A stretch of DNA of 64,000 bases. It comes from Marinobacter sp. F4206 (lineage in GTDB: Bacteria; Pseudomonadota; Gammaproteobacteria; Pseudomonadales; Oleiphilaceae). Below, piece after piece: positions 19,362-27,405 of the stretch. The translations under genes and the position numbers were made by a program. The notes below the pieces were generated by a model, which was given only the letters and a program-made list of their open reading frames with translations, was not told where the DNA came from and did not search any database. Location of the stretch: positions 930,001 to 994,000 of the forward strand of contig NZ_JAHXKI010000002.1 in the NCBI RefSeq assembly GCF_019392195.1, read 5' to 3'. Each line of letters begins with the position of its first letter. Within the stretch, counting starts at the first letter, position 1.

Positions 19362-19634
19362 ATGAGCCGCACTGTTTTTTGTCGCAAGTACCAGAAAGAG
19401 CTCGACGGCCTGGACTTTCCCCCGATGCCTGGCAAGAAAGGGCAGGAACTGTTCGACACCATCTCAAAACAGGCGTGGGAAGAATGGCAGGCGCAACAAA
19501 CCATGCTGATCAACGAAAAACACCTGAGCCTGATGGACCCGAACACCCGGAAATACCTGCAGGCACAGATGGAACGCTTCTTCGACAATGAGCCGTTCGA
19601 CAAGGCCGAAGGGTACGTTCCACCAGAGCAGTAA
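19362..19634 (+). CDS. yggX: Fe(II) trafficking / oxidative damage protection protein YggX
   Basis: A 90-residue cytosolic protein of the YggX family, linked to protection of iron-sulfur clusters from oxidative damage. The invariant N-terminus ([24 protein letters not shown], split here only for description) carries the conserved Cys7, and the family motif [11 protein letters not shown] is near residue 60. It lies just after mutY, the standard arrangement, and is probably co-transcribed with it. Confidence 0.95.
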   Translation: MSRTVFCRKYQKELDGLDFPPMPGKKGQELFDTISKQAWEEWQAQQTMLINEKHLSLMDPNTRKYLQAQMERFFDNEPFDKAEGYVPPEQ

Positions 19635-19695
19635 CGCCTTTCTGATCAAAGCCTGATCAACCCTGAAAAGATTCGGAAATTTTTCCGGCGCAGCC

Positions 19696-19724
19696 TTGAC
19701 TCAAAACATCGAAACCGGTTTAAT
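19696..19724 (+). promoter_or_regulatory. Sigma-70 promoter of tRNA-Phe
   Basis: TTGACT (19696-19701) and TTTAAT (19719-19724) are separated by exactly 17 bp, followed by a GC-rich discriminator (AGCGCCCCG). This is typical of stringently controlled tRNA promoters, with the tRNA starting about 25 bp after the expected start point. Confidence 0.75.
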
Positions 19725-19755
19725 AGCGCCCCGTTGCACAGCAGTAGCGCAACAC

Positions 19756-19831
19756 GCCCGGATAGCTCAGTTGGTAGAGCAGGGGATTGAAAATCCCCGT
19801 GTCGGTGGTTCGATTCCGCCTCCGGGCACCA
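19756..19831 (+). tRNA. tRNA-Phe (GAA)
   Basis: A 76-nt cloverleaf with encoded CCA end. The acceptor stem pairs GCCCGGA with TCCGGGC, the D arm reads GCTC...GAGC, the anticodon stem GGGGA/TCCCC holds the loop TTGAAAA with anticodon GAA at 19789-19791, and the T arm contains GGTTCGATTC. It has its own promoter and terminator. Confidence 0.97.
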
Positions 19832-19847
19832 TCAGATTCAATGACTT

Positions 19848-19875
19848 AGCCCGCCCTTGTGCGGGCTTTGTTGTT
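19848..19875 (+). terminator. Terminator after tRNA-Phe
   Basis: A stem of AGCCCGC and GCGGGCT with a 6-nt loop is followed by TTGTTGTTT. It starts 17 bp after the tRNA 3' end. Confidence 0.75.
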
Positions 19876-20086
19876 TCTGAAAAGCTGTTTGTAAGCAAGC
19901 CTACCCTTCTCCCGAACGCTCCCGTCCATAATCACGTGCATAGCAAGAACTCCAAGCTAGACTACGCTGGTATAGAACGACCTGAATGGAAAACCAGCAA
20001 AAGGTTTGAATATTTTCTTTCAATCGGACGGCGGTAACTGAATACCGGCTCTCGTTGATTCATTCTATGTATCAAGGGTGACAAGG

Positions 20087-20230
20087 ATGTTTGTACGAAT
20101 TTTCACGGTGATCATGCTGCTAGGGTTGGGCGCGTACCTGCAGGTACAGATACCGGCCAGCGATCATAGTTTATACACGTCCGGTGTATTGTGGTTTTTT
20201 ATTTGGATACTGTTCACGCTTTTAAGATAA
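20087..20230 (+). CDS. Possible 47-residue membrane micro-protein
   Basis: A short frame starting with ATG, 6 nt after an AGGGTG ribosome-binding site. The product would have two hydrophobic segments (about residues 5-18 and 33-46), joined by a polar link (QIPASDHSLYTS), so it would be a small double-spanning inner membrane protein. No family is recognised. It stands alone between tRNA-Phe and the convergent hydrolase gene, and no promoter was identified. It could be a chance frame; hydrophobic pattern and ribosome-binding site are the only support. Confidence 0.38.
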   Translation: MFVRIFTVIMLLGLGAYLQVQIPASDHSLYTSGVLWFFIWILFTLLR

Positions 20231-20283
20231 AGATGCTTAGCGTTCTCCCAAAACGATTCGCCTTCGTCGACTGATGAAAAAAG

Positions 20284-21636
20284 CTATCGGTGCGTCCCAG
20301 ACACGTCCGGATTCAATCGCTGGATGTTTTCCCACAGGCGAGAGATGTAATCAGGCGGGAAGGTAAAGACGGGCAGATCCTCTTGCCGGACAAGACCTCG
20401 CTCCTCGGGCCCCAACCCATAATATAAGGTCATGAGTATGTCGCTGCTGGCCCAGGGGCTTTGGCGGAAGTAATGGTGACCGTTGCCGGAGGAGGAGCCC
20501 TCTGCTTCGCTGACATTGATAAAGCTTATCTGTCCTCGCAGTTTTTCCAACGCCTGGCGCGCCTGTGGGTGAATCTCATTACCGTCAGCCGTCCACAGCT
20601 CTCCCAGGCGGCGCTGGTTGGTTAGAAACCTTGAGATGCCAAGGGCCTTGTCATGCTCTGACACATAGATCGAGAGATGCCGGCTTACTCTCAAGAGACC
20701 ATCAGCAAGCGAGTTTCCGAATGCGGCTCGGTCAATATCGCTACCGACCAGAATAACGTTGCCGATACGAAGGGCTTGCTGGATCTCCTCCTCGGTCCGG
20801 TTGTGGTTCATCAGCGCCAGCTGTTCCAGGGCTCTCACCACGAGCCTGGTTCCATTGCTATAGCCAATGATGTGAATCTCGTCAGCGACGGTTTTCTCGG
20901 CCAATACCTCCAAGAGCAATCGCAGATTTCTGGCGTATCCGATTGCTGTGTCCGAATCCCTGATGTAGGCCAGACGATGTGGTGTCGCCGGCCATGAATA
21001 AGCAATGAAAGCCCCACGATACCCCAGGAAGTGCCAAAGCTCCGCCGACACCAGCAAAGGGTTTTCAAAGGTCACCAGATAGCCATGGGTGTAAACATAA
21101 ACGTCTTTTGAATCCGAGCGCGCCAGTTGTGAATTGATGGCTTCAGCAAAACGATCAACAGCGTCCGGCGGCAACGGCCCTTCTTCCGGTAGATCGACAT
21201 CCACCCAGTAGGGAATCGTCTCTCCTACGATCCCCCACTCGGTCGCATCCACCACTTTTACCGGAAACTCATCCGTTCTGGATTTCAGTAGAGACACTTG
21301 CCGTGCCTGCTCCCAGGTCAGGTCACTCTCTCCCATCTGAATTTCGGCATAACCCAGGCGAAGAACCTGTCCACGCTCATTCAGGTAGAAGGACTCTTTA
21401 TCATCCGGGCCGGCAGGCTGGCGGTCGGTTGCGTAAAGAATCCCGTCGTAGGGGATATCCAGATAGGGGGCTCGCTCTGGCAGCGGATTGAGTCGGTCAC
21501 TACCGTAAACATCCGGTGGTGGCATAAGCTCCAGTTCGCCGACCGGTTTTTCCGCACATGCGGAAATAAGTTGTGTAATGAGCAGCAGGACGAGGCCCCA
21601 TCCAAACGAGTAATCGTCAACCGAGCTGTCTCTCAT
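20284..21636 (-). CDS. Alpha/beta hydrolase (DUF900-type) lipoprotein
   Basis: About 450 residues with an N-terminal hydrophobic segment ending in a lipobox-like ISAC, so it is probably a lipoprotein. A DUF900-like alpha/beta hydrolase domain follows: YVYTHGYLVTF (oxyanion region), AYSWPA, and the nucleophile elbow GYSNG (Ser about 260). The probable catalytic Asp and His lie in the later segments. It is the last gene of a four-gene minus-strand cluster with DUF1254, DUF3604 and beta-barrel proteins. The start is uncertain: ATG 21636 is given, but a TTG two codons upstream sits at better distance from a GGAGG, and the frame is open to 21663. Confidence 0.72.
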   Translation of the reverse strand: MRDSSVDDYSFGWGLVLLLITQLISACAEKPVGELELMPPPDVYGSDRLNPLPERAPYLDIPYDGILYATDRQPAGPDDKESFYLNERGQVLRLGYAEIQMGESDLTWEQARQVSLLKSRTDEFPVKVVDATEWGIVGETIPYWVDVDLPEEGPLPPDAVDRFAEAINSQLARSDSKDVYVYTHGYLVTFENPLLVSAELWHFLGYRGAFIAYSWPATPHRLAYIRDSDTAIGYARNLRLLLEVLAEKTVADEIHIIGYSNGTRLVVRALEQLALMNHNRTEEEIQQALRIGNVILVGSDIDRAAFGNSLADGLLRVSRHLSIYVSEHDKALGISRFLTNQRRLGELWTADGNEIHPQARQALEKLRGQISFINVSEAEGSSSGNGHHYFRQSPWASSDILMTLYYGLGPEERGLVRQEDLPVFTFPPDYISRLWENIQRLNPDVSGTHR

Positions 21637-21699
21637 GGACAAGCTACGCCTCCACATCCACAATCACCTGACTCAACCGGACCGAATAATCGCCGTGCC

Positions 21700-23148
21700 T
21701 CACAGTCGGCTGGCTTTTGGCGCCTGCCATGTTCCGAACTTCTCAAGATCGGGAGAATAGATCCGCATAATGACATTGAGATCGATATCTCTCCGCTCTA
21801 TGGGTAGCCAGTTTTCCGCCGCCACCCCCTGAGGCCGCTCAGCAGAGATGACAATTCGGATGCCACCGTCCTCGTCCAGCTTGTAACCTGTATTCTCGCC
21901 AACGCTATATTTCTTGCGGTCATTGGGGATGAAAAAGCCGTTTTCCTTGTCATACAACGTCACCGACCAGAAGGCCCTGGCGGGCGGCATATCTTCAGGC
22001 GCCATCACAATTTCATAATCGAACATGGCGTTCATGGGTTCGCCGCTACCGGTGTTCACTGGCGGATAGAGGGCTTCCTTTGCCGGCTGCCCGATCGGTC
22101 CGATGACCGACTGGCTGGCCAGGGCTTCGGCTGTCATCTCGCCTTTTGGCTGGAAATACGTGAACCCACTCCGGCTGACGAACTCCTCATCGCCCATCTT
22201 CTCCAGGCTCTGGATTGCAAAGCGTTCGGCGATCTCTCGCAGGGCGGCGCCGTCGATCTCAACCACAGTCTCCGGGTCAAAGTCTTTACCTGGCTCAACA
22301 CCGAGCGGCTCCAAAGCCTCGAGCAGAGCATTGTCTAACTCGTTACTAGGATCAAAGGTGGTATGGTTCACCACAAATTGCATGACTTCGAGGAAGCGAT
22401 CCTCGAAGATCTCAAAATCTGAGCCAAATTCCGGGAAGCGTGCCATATCCTCCTTGAAATCCAGGCTTTTCAAGATACCCGGCGGGCTGCCCCAGGGAAC
22501 GAAATGGGCGCCGTTGTCAGCTTTGCCCAGAAACTCAGACAGTGGCTCCAGATCCACGCCCCGCATCGCGGCAAGATTGGCGCGGAAGCGCTCGGGCTCG
22601 GCCGCGTGCGGCATGACTCGAAGCACAGCGCTGACGAAGTCGCCCGTCACCTCAAAGACTTCATCCACTCCTGGCACGGCTTCACCGCCGTAACCAGGGG
22701 TGCGCTGGCTGTAGAACAAAATCGTGGAGGGCTTGCCAAAGTCACCTTCGCCCGTGGACATCGGGATGTTCACATAATGGTCGTAAGCGGTAACCATGAG
22801 GGAAACATACTTCGAGTCAAATGCCGGGAGTTCCATCACAATCGGTTCCTCAGTCACGTCGACCATGGCCCCCAGATAGAGTGTGTCATTGTTCGGCCGC
22901 GCGATGGCCTGAACCGTGTGGTCAGCCAGCTCTGTGTTGGCTTTTACACGATTGTAGCCGCCCGAACTCATCGGGTTGTTCGCATCGAGCGCGAATTTGT
23001 TGTTGACATTGAACATGGCGACATAGGGGTAGGACCGAAGGACGAGATTCTCCATCTCCTTGTCGTTAAGGTCCGCCGCCGATGTGGTAGTTGTTCCGGC
23101 GATCGCGAAAATTGCAGCGTTAATAACGCACGTTACTGTGTACCTCAT
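21700..23148 (-). CDS. DUF1254/DUF1214 domain secreted protein
   Basis: A 482-residue protein with a signal peptide (cleavage near SAADL). The N-terminal DUF1254 part has the typical RPNNDTLYLGAMVDV segment; the C-terminal DUF1214 part contains FDYEIVMAPEDMPPARAFWSVTLYD and a late LPIER motif. Proteins of this pair are periplasmic, of unknown activity. The ATG at 23148 follows GGGAGAAG; the much longer frame upstream (to 23580) overlaps the DUF3604 gene and is not used. It follows that gene by 31 bp, so they are co-transcribed. Confidence 0.82.
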   Translation of the reverse strand: MRYTVTCVINAAIFAIAGTTTTSAADLNDKEMENLVLRSYPYVAMFNVNNKFALDANNPMSSGGYNRVKANTELADHTVQAIARPNNDTLYLGAMVDVTEEPIVMELPAFDSKYVSLMVTAYDHYVNIPMSTGEGDFGKPSTILFYSQRTPGYGGEAVPGVDEVFEVTGDFVSAVLRVMPHAAEPERFRANLAAMRGVDLEPLSEFLGKADNGAHFVPWGSPPGILKSLDFKEDMARFPEFGSDFEIFEDRFLEVMQFVVNHTTFDPSNELDNALLEALEPLGVEPGKDFDPETVVEIDGAALREIAERFAIQSLEKMGDEEFVSRSGFTYFQPKGEMTAEALASQSVIGPIGQPAKEALYPPVNTGSGEPMNAMFDYEIVMAPEDMPPARAFWSVTLYDKENGFFIPNDRKKYSVGENTGYKLDEDGGIRIVISAERPQGVAAENWLPIERRDIDLNVIMRIYSPDLEKFGTWQAPKASRL

Positions 23149-23179
23149 ATCGCTTCTCCCTCTGCTAAACGACTTTCCC

Positions 23180-25084
23180 TCAAGGCGTGTACCAGACCGG
23201 TGAGGTATAGGCGCGTTCCTGGTGGCTCGGCGGGATTCCGTCCGGAAGCGATACACCGAAGACCTTCGCGTCGAAGGTGGTCCAACGCAGTGTGGGAATC
23301 TCAATGACTCGCACGTAATAGAACGCGCGCGACGCCGGGTCGAACTCCGGGTCGCTCCAGAAAGCCTGCAACCAGGCACTCCCAATTGAATTCGAGTAGG
23401 TCGCCTCGGAAACATTGACGGTATTGCCCACAGCCGGCAGCTTGCCGTCTGGCCCCGGAGGTCTGTCACCTGACCAGGCGACATCGAAGACCCTCTCCTG
23501 CCTCTCACCGCTTTCGTCGACCCAACCTTTGACCACTTGCACTCGGTCGAGATTGGCCCCGTCCGGATCACGCAGAGCACGGATGAGCATGGTTAAGGGT
23601 TTGCCGTCCTCGGCGGCTGTGAGGTCACCGCCCATGGGAACTCCGGATGCGTAGCCATACTCTGCGAAGTCAGAGCGATTCAGGTCTTCCTCTTTGAACT
23701 CCCACCCAGCAAACACCCGAACCCGTATCCGCGTGCCGGTGGTGGCAAACACCTCCTTGCGTTCAAAGGCGTCCCAGATGGCCTCACGCGTGTTCTCCCG
23801 CGCCCAAACCGCCGCAAGCCCGGATGCGAGGGCCTCGGCATGGACTATATCGTCACTGGGATCATCGGGAGTGGAACGGCCGGTAATTGGCTCGTTAAAG
23901 CGGACGGGATCACTGGTTGGCTCCACGGAGGCGGCCTTGCCGAAGAAGTTGTCCTCCTGCGTCGTCGCCAGTCCGGTGTGGGCATCGGTGGATCCGATCA
24001 CACCGAACTTGAAGGGATTGGCCCCGAGTGAATCCTCGTATGCGAGCCCGCGCTTCCATGCCTCTCTGGCATATTCCCGGGGGAGCATCTCGGGCGTTTT
24101 CGGCTCGGGCCCAAAACTGCCTTTGTCCCAGGTACCGTAGTCGGCGAACTCATCACTGGGAGACAGCGCCGGGTGGGCCTCACCGTCCCCCTTGATCTGG
24201 GTGACTTCGTAAACCGGCTCGAACCTCATCCGCCGTTCCGCATAAGCTGCATCGATCGGTTCTTTGCTGGTCAGGGTAACGTCGTCAAACATCAGTCCAT
24301 TCGACAGGTTGCCATTATGGGGAATGGCGAGCAGGCGGCCGTCCGTCGCCTCTTCATACTGTTCCATCCAGTCCCATAGGTCTTCAGGATCGCTGCTGTC
24401 ATAGGCGCTGAACGGAACGATCTGATCCGCTTTATCCTTGCCATCGCGGAAAATGATATTGCGATGAAGGTTGTTGCCCTGTGGGCCGGAGGTCCACTCA
24501 TAGCCAATCAGAGCCGTAAACACCCCTGGCGCATTATGCTGTTCCGCCGCGTCTGTCATTCTTTGCCACATGGATTCGTTGAATCCGGTCCCTTCAAGCG
24601 GGTCTTCAGGCTCTTCCGACAGGGCGAAGGTGTTGGCCCAGTATAAGTAGGACTTTGCCATGGCGTCCGCTGTGCCGGGAGCAAACAGCTCCGCTATTTC
24701 CTGGCCCCAGTTGGTACCCAGCAAAGCCTGGTTTTTCTCTTTGAGCCCGAAAAGCAGCCCCAGATTCTCTGCGTGATCGGCCACAACCAGAAAATCCAGG
24801 GGGCGTTGCAGCCGCGTGAGAATACCTTGGGAAGACTTCACAGTCTCTCCCTTGGCAAAGCGATAGGCATCGTCCGGCGTTGTCAGACCACCCACAAGGC
24901 CGGCATCCGCCGAGTACCCCGTGTGCAGATGGGTATCACCAAACAGCACCTGATTGGGAAAGTCATGTTGAATGTAGGGCGAGTACACGGCGTCTGAATC
25001 GGGCACCATGCCAACCAGTTCCTGCGCATTCAGTGGAGAAACCACCAAAGCGCCGACCAGTGCAAAGGGAATTATTTCTCGCAT
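23180..25084 (-). CDS. DUF3604 domain protein (PHP-like metal site), exported
   Basis: A 634-residue protein with a signal peptide cleaved near Ala20. The DUF3604 family begins with the His motif GDTHLHTGYSADA (residues 49 onward), similar to PHP phosphoesterase metal sites; VADHAENLG, AIPHNGN and GSTDAHTG supply further likely metal ligands. The biochemical role is unknown; a metal-dependent hydrolase is the best guess. It lies 36 bp after the beta-barrel gene and 31 bp before the DUF1254 gene. Confidence 0.85.
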   Translation of the reverse strand: MREIIPFALVGALVVSPLNAQELVGMVPDSDAVYSPYIQHDFPNQVLFGDTHLHTGYSADAGLVGGLTTPDDAYRFAKGETVKSSQGILTRLQRPLDFLVVADHAENLGLLFGLKEKNQALLGTNWGQEIAELFAPGTADAMAKSYLYWANTFALSEEPEDPLEGTGFNESMWQRMTDAAEQHNAPGVFTALIGYEWTSGPQGNNLHRNIIFRDGKDKADQIVPFSAYDSSDPEDLWDWMEQYEEATDGRLLAIPHNGNLSNGLMFDDVTLTSKEPIDAAYAERRMRFEPVYEVTQIKGDGEAHPALSPSDEFADYGTWDKGSFGPEPKTPEMLPREYAREAWKRGLAYEDSLGANPFKFGVIGSTDAHTGLATTQEDNFFGKAASVEPTSDPVRFNEPITGRSTPDDPSDDIVHAEALASGLAAVWARENTREAIWDAFERKEVFATTGTRIRVRVFAGWEFKEEDLNRSDFAEYGYASGVPMGGDLTAAEDGKPLTMLIRALRDPDGANLDRVQVVKGWVDESGERQERVFDVAWSGDRPPGPDGKLPAVGNTVNVSEATYSNSIGSAWLQAFWSDPEFDPASRAFYYVRVIEIPTLRWTTFDAKVFGVSLPDGIPPSHQERAYTSPVWYTP

Positions 25085-25120
25085 GATGCTCTCCTTGCCT
25101 GATTGGCATGCGATTCCAAA

Positions 25121-25870
25121 CTAAAAACTCCAGGTCAAACCCAGCACCCATCCGGCTTGCTCGACGTCGTAGACAAAGCCGTCATCGTCATAGTCCACGT
25201 CGAAAACCCGGTACCCCAGCGTTGTGCCAATAGCCCTGTTCCACTGGAAGCCCCCATTAACCGAGAAGTCGTAGAACATGTCCGAGCCAACCCCGAACCC
25301 TCCTGCTGCTGCCCATCCCGCCAGGTAGAAGCTGGAATCCCCCAGTTGCAATCGCCCCCTGGCACCCAGGAAAGGATCCACCCACTCTTCCTTATTTTTT
25401 AACCGTATGTCAGCGAGTTCGCCGGAGCCCCCACCAAATGACAGGATGGTCTCAATGCCCCAATAGCGTACCCCGGCCAACAGGCCCAGTCGGGTTGGTC
25501 CCTGATCGTGAAATTCGTAGAGGTAGGCGGCCGAATAGGCCTCGTTCTTTGACGTGGATTTCAGGGAAAGGTCGATTTCAGGCGCCAGTTGCTCTTCGGA
25601 GCGGACGTCGGTGTAGAGCGTATCCAATACAAAGCCGTGGTGGCCCTTCCTCGCTTCAAAGATCAACATGAAGCTGGCTTCGGTATCGTCGAGGGCGTCG
25701 CTCGGACTTACATCGATGGGCACCACCGGAGAGCCCGGGATGGAGGACACATCGCCCTCAACGCCAGCGAACCAGAGGTAGGGACTTACGGCAAACGACC
25801 AATCCTGAGCCTGGGCAAGCGTCGGCAGTAGCAATAGAGCCCCGAGCAGGCACGCGATCACTGTGTTCAT
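25121..25870 (-). CDS. Outer membrane beta-barrel protein
   Basis: A 249-residue protein with a signal peptide (ending LAQAQ), alternating hydrophobic strands and a terminal Phe (GLTWSF), all signs of an outer membrane barrel. The N-terminus WSFAVSPYLWFAGVEGDV resembles proteins often annotated as porin family or hypothetical barrel. ATG 25870 has a GGGAGGG ribosome-binding site. It is the first gene of the cluster with DUF3604, DUF1254 and the hydrolase, and could be the passage for their substrate or product. Confidence 0.75.
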   Translation of the reverse strand: MNTVIACLLGALLLLPTLAQAQDWSFAVSPYLWFAGVEGDVSSIPGSPVVPIDVSPSDALDDTEASFMLIFEARKGHHGFVLDTLYTDVRSEEQLAPEIDLSLKSTSKNEAYSAAYLYEFHDQGPTRLGLLAGVRYWGIETILSFGGGSGELADIRLKNKEEWVDPFLGARGRLQLGDSSFYLAGWAAAGGFGVGSDMFYDFSVNGGFQWNRAIGTTLGYRVFDVDYDDDGFVYDVEQAGWVLGLTWSF

Positions 25871-26191
25871 TGTCACACCCTCCCGGGGAAAGATCAGGGG
25901 ATGGAAACGGGAGTCGGCCACTCCTTGGCAACAGCAGTGATACCTTGATGCCGCTTAATGCAGGGTTTCCCTCAAGTATTGAAGTCTAGTCGAGATATCA
26001 GGGACCACAATGCAAGACGTGCAGCCTGTTGCGCCAGCTTGACCCGCGTCAATGTCAGGGGCGTTTCCGGGGCCAGCGCAAGCTCTTCGGGACACCTTAG
26101 CGTGGACTATACTCTCGGGAAAGGCATCACATGCCGCCGTTTGATGCTGCCGGCACCTAATCTGATGAGCCGTCGACTGGAGGTGGACGCA
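25871..26191. other. Divergent intergenic region
   Basis: No gene is supported in these 321 bases, although the frame of the downstream lipoprotein is open through them. A TATACT at 26106-26111 could be a -10 box for the rightward genes, with no good -35. An imperfect FNR-type palindrome (TTGAC-N4-GTCAA) lies at 26039-26052. Confidence 0.4.
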
Positions 26192-26599
26192 ATGCCAGAG
26201 CATAGCCCGCTCCCCCAACGAATTACTTACCGAGGCTGTTCGGTCAGCTTGATGATACTGGCGCTGGTGGTGGCGCTTCAGGGCTGCGCCAACTGGTCCG
26301 AAGAGGCAGGCGTAGAGAATACCTGGCGATCCGAGAGCACACCCACGTGGGAACCCGGAACAACCACCGCGGATGACGTCATCAACGCGTTGGGCCCGCC
26401 CTCCCAACTGATCAATCTGCGACAGCAGGCCGTTTATTACTACATGCGGGAACAGGTAACGGGCGAAGGGTACTTCCTGTTGCTCTATAACCGCTCCAGC
26501 AAGGTGACACGCTACGACCGGGCCGTCTTCTTCTTTGACGAGGATGGCCTGCTGCAGCGCTATGCCTACAGCAAGGAAACCCTGCCCGATGATTCGTAG
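26192..26599 (+). CDS. Small lipoprotein, ALGPP motif type (first of a pair)
   Basis: A 135-residue predicted lipoprotein with signal peptide and lipobox LQGC. The mature part has TTADDVINALGPPSQLINL, a hairpin-like YYYMREQ strand and FFFDEDGLLQRYAY, a pattern like small SmpA/OmlA-fold envelope proteins. ATG 26192 follows GGAGG at 8 nt; an upstream in-frame ATG (26165) lacks a ribosome-binding site. The next gene overlaps its end by 11 bp and shares the ALGPP segment, so the two look like ancient tandem copies. Function unknown. Confidence 0.7.
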   Translation: MPEHSPLPQRITYRGCSVSLMILALVVALQGCANWSEEAGVENTWRSESTPTWEPGTTTADDVINALGPPSQLINLRQQAVYYYMREQVTGEGYFLLLYNRSSKVTRYDRAVFFFDEDGLLQRYAYSKETLPDDS

Positions 26600-27200
26600 G
26601 GCGATCGGATGGTCTGTGACCAGCACTGTACTGATCTGCCTCAGTGGCTGCACTCACTTCGATAATGATGTGGGTCGCAACTTCATGCCCGCCGTCGAGC
26701 GGGTCATGGCCGATAGCACCACCCCGGATTCCGCCCAAATCCTTGATGCGTTGGGGCCGCCGCACCAAATCACGGCCCTGCAGGATGGCTACTCATTCCT
26801 GTACCAGCAGGTGGACATTGACGAATTCCAGGTAGGAATCAGCTCATCGAAGCCGGTGCTGCGCGTCTTTAAACTGGCCTTCGCACGATCAACTGCCCAC
26901 ATCAGAACCGCCCTTTTCCAGTTCGATCATGCCGGAAGCCTGATCGCCAGTGGCACCGACGACACATACGCCAATATCGGCGATGGCGGTAGCCTCGCTT
27001 TTGTTCTCGCCGTCATGCCGGTGGTGGATGCGGAGAGTTACGAGCATGGCGAGGTGAATCCGGCCCTTTGGGGCATCAGCCTTCTGGATTCAACCACCAT
27101 CGCCCGGGACCGAAGCAGCGACCTGGACAGCGGCGAAGGCGGATTTGAACTGCGCGGCAGCCCAAAACACGCTGGACAGCGCACCATGGAGTACCGCTGA
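26589..27200 (+). CDS. Small lipoprotein, ALGPP motif type (second of a pair)
   Basis: A 203-residue predicted lipoprotein with lipobox LSGC. Its segment DSAQILDALGPPHQITAL, followed by a YSFLYQQ strand and a FQFDHAGSL strand, parallels the upstream protein, with about 60 extra C-terminal residues. The ATG lies within the last codons of the upstream gene (11-bp overlap), suggesting coupled translation. No known family was recognised; both could be membrane-assembly or stress lipoproteins. Confidence 0.68.
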   Translation: MIRRAIGWSVTSTVLICLSGCTHFDNDVGRNFMPAVERVMADSTTPDSAQILDALGPPHQITALQDGYSFLYQQVDIDEFQVGISSSKPVLRVFKLAFARSTAHIRTALFQFDHAGSLIASGTDDTYANIGDGGSLAFVLAVMPVVDAESYEHGEVNPALWGISLLDSTTIARDRSSDLDSGEGGFELRGSPKHAGQRTMEYR

Positions 27201-27405
27201 CAGCTGCCTCCTGGCGTGGGAATGGTTTTCCGTGCAGGCCGAACAGCGGCTGAAAAGCGAGCAAAGAGGAAACCTACAACCTGCGTTTTTGGGGCCCTAT
27301 GTTCTAACTGACACTCAGTTTCTGACAAGCACCAGACGGTAAGCGCTCATGGCTGTGCAGTCGCAGGCTGACACCAATTCTTCTTCAACTCTCCACCCTA
27401 CCCTG

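Noticed and set aside
19696-20037. Open frame spanning tRNA-Phe
   Set aside because: It runs through the tRNA gene and terminator and has no ribosome-binding site or family likeness.
23149-23580. N-terminal extension of the DUF1254 protein
   Set aside because: The extra 144 residues lie wholly inside the DUF3604 gene, are rich in Arg and Ser, and precede a proper signal peptide and ribosome-binding site at 23148.
26039-26052. FNR/Anr box TTGAC-N4-GTCAA before the ALGPP lipoproteins
   Set aside because: Both inner bases differ from the TTGAT-N4-ATCAA consensus and the site is more than 60 bp from a credible -10 box; kept only as a remark.
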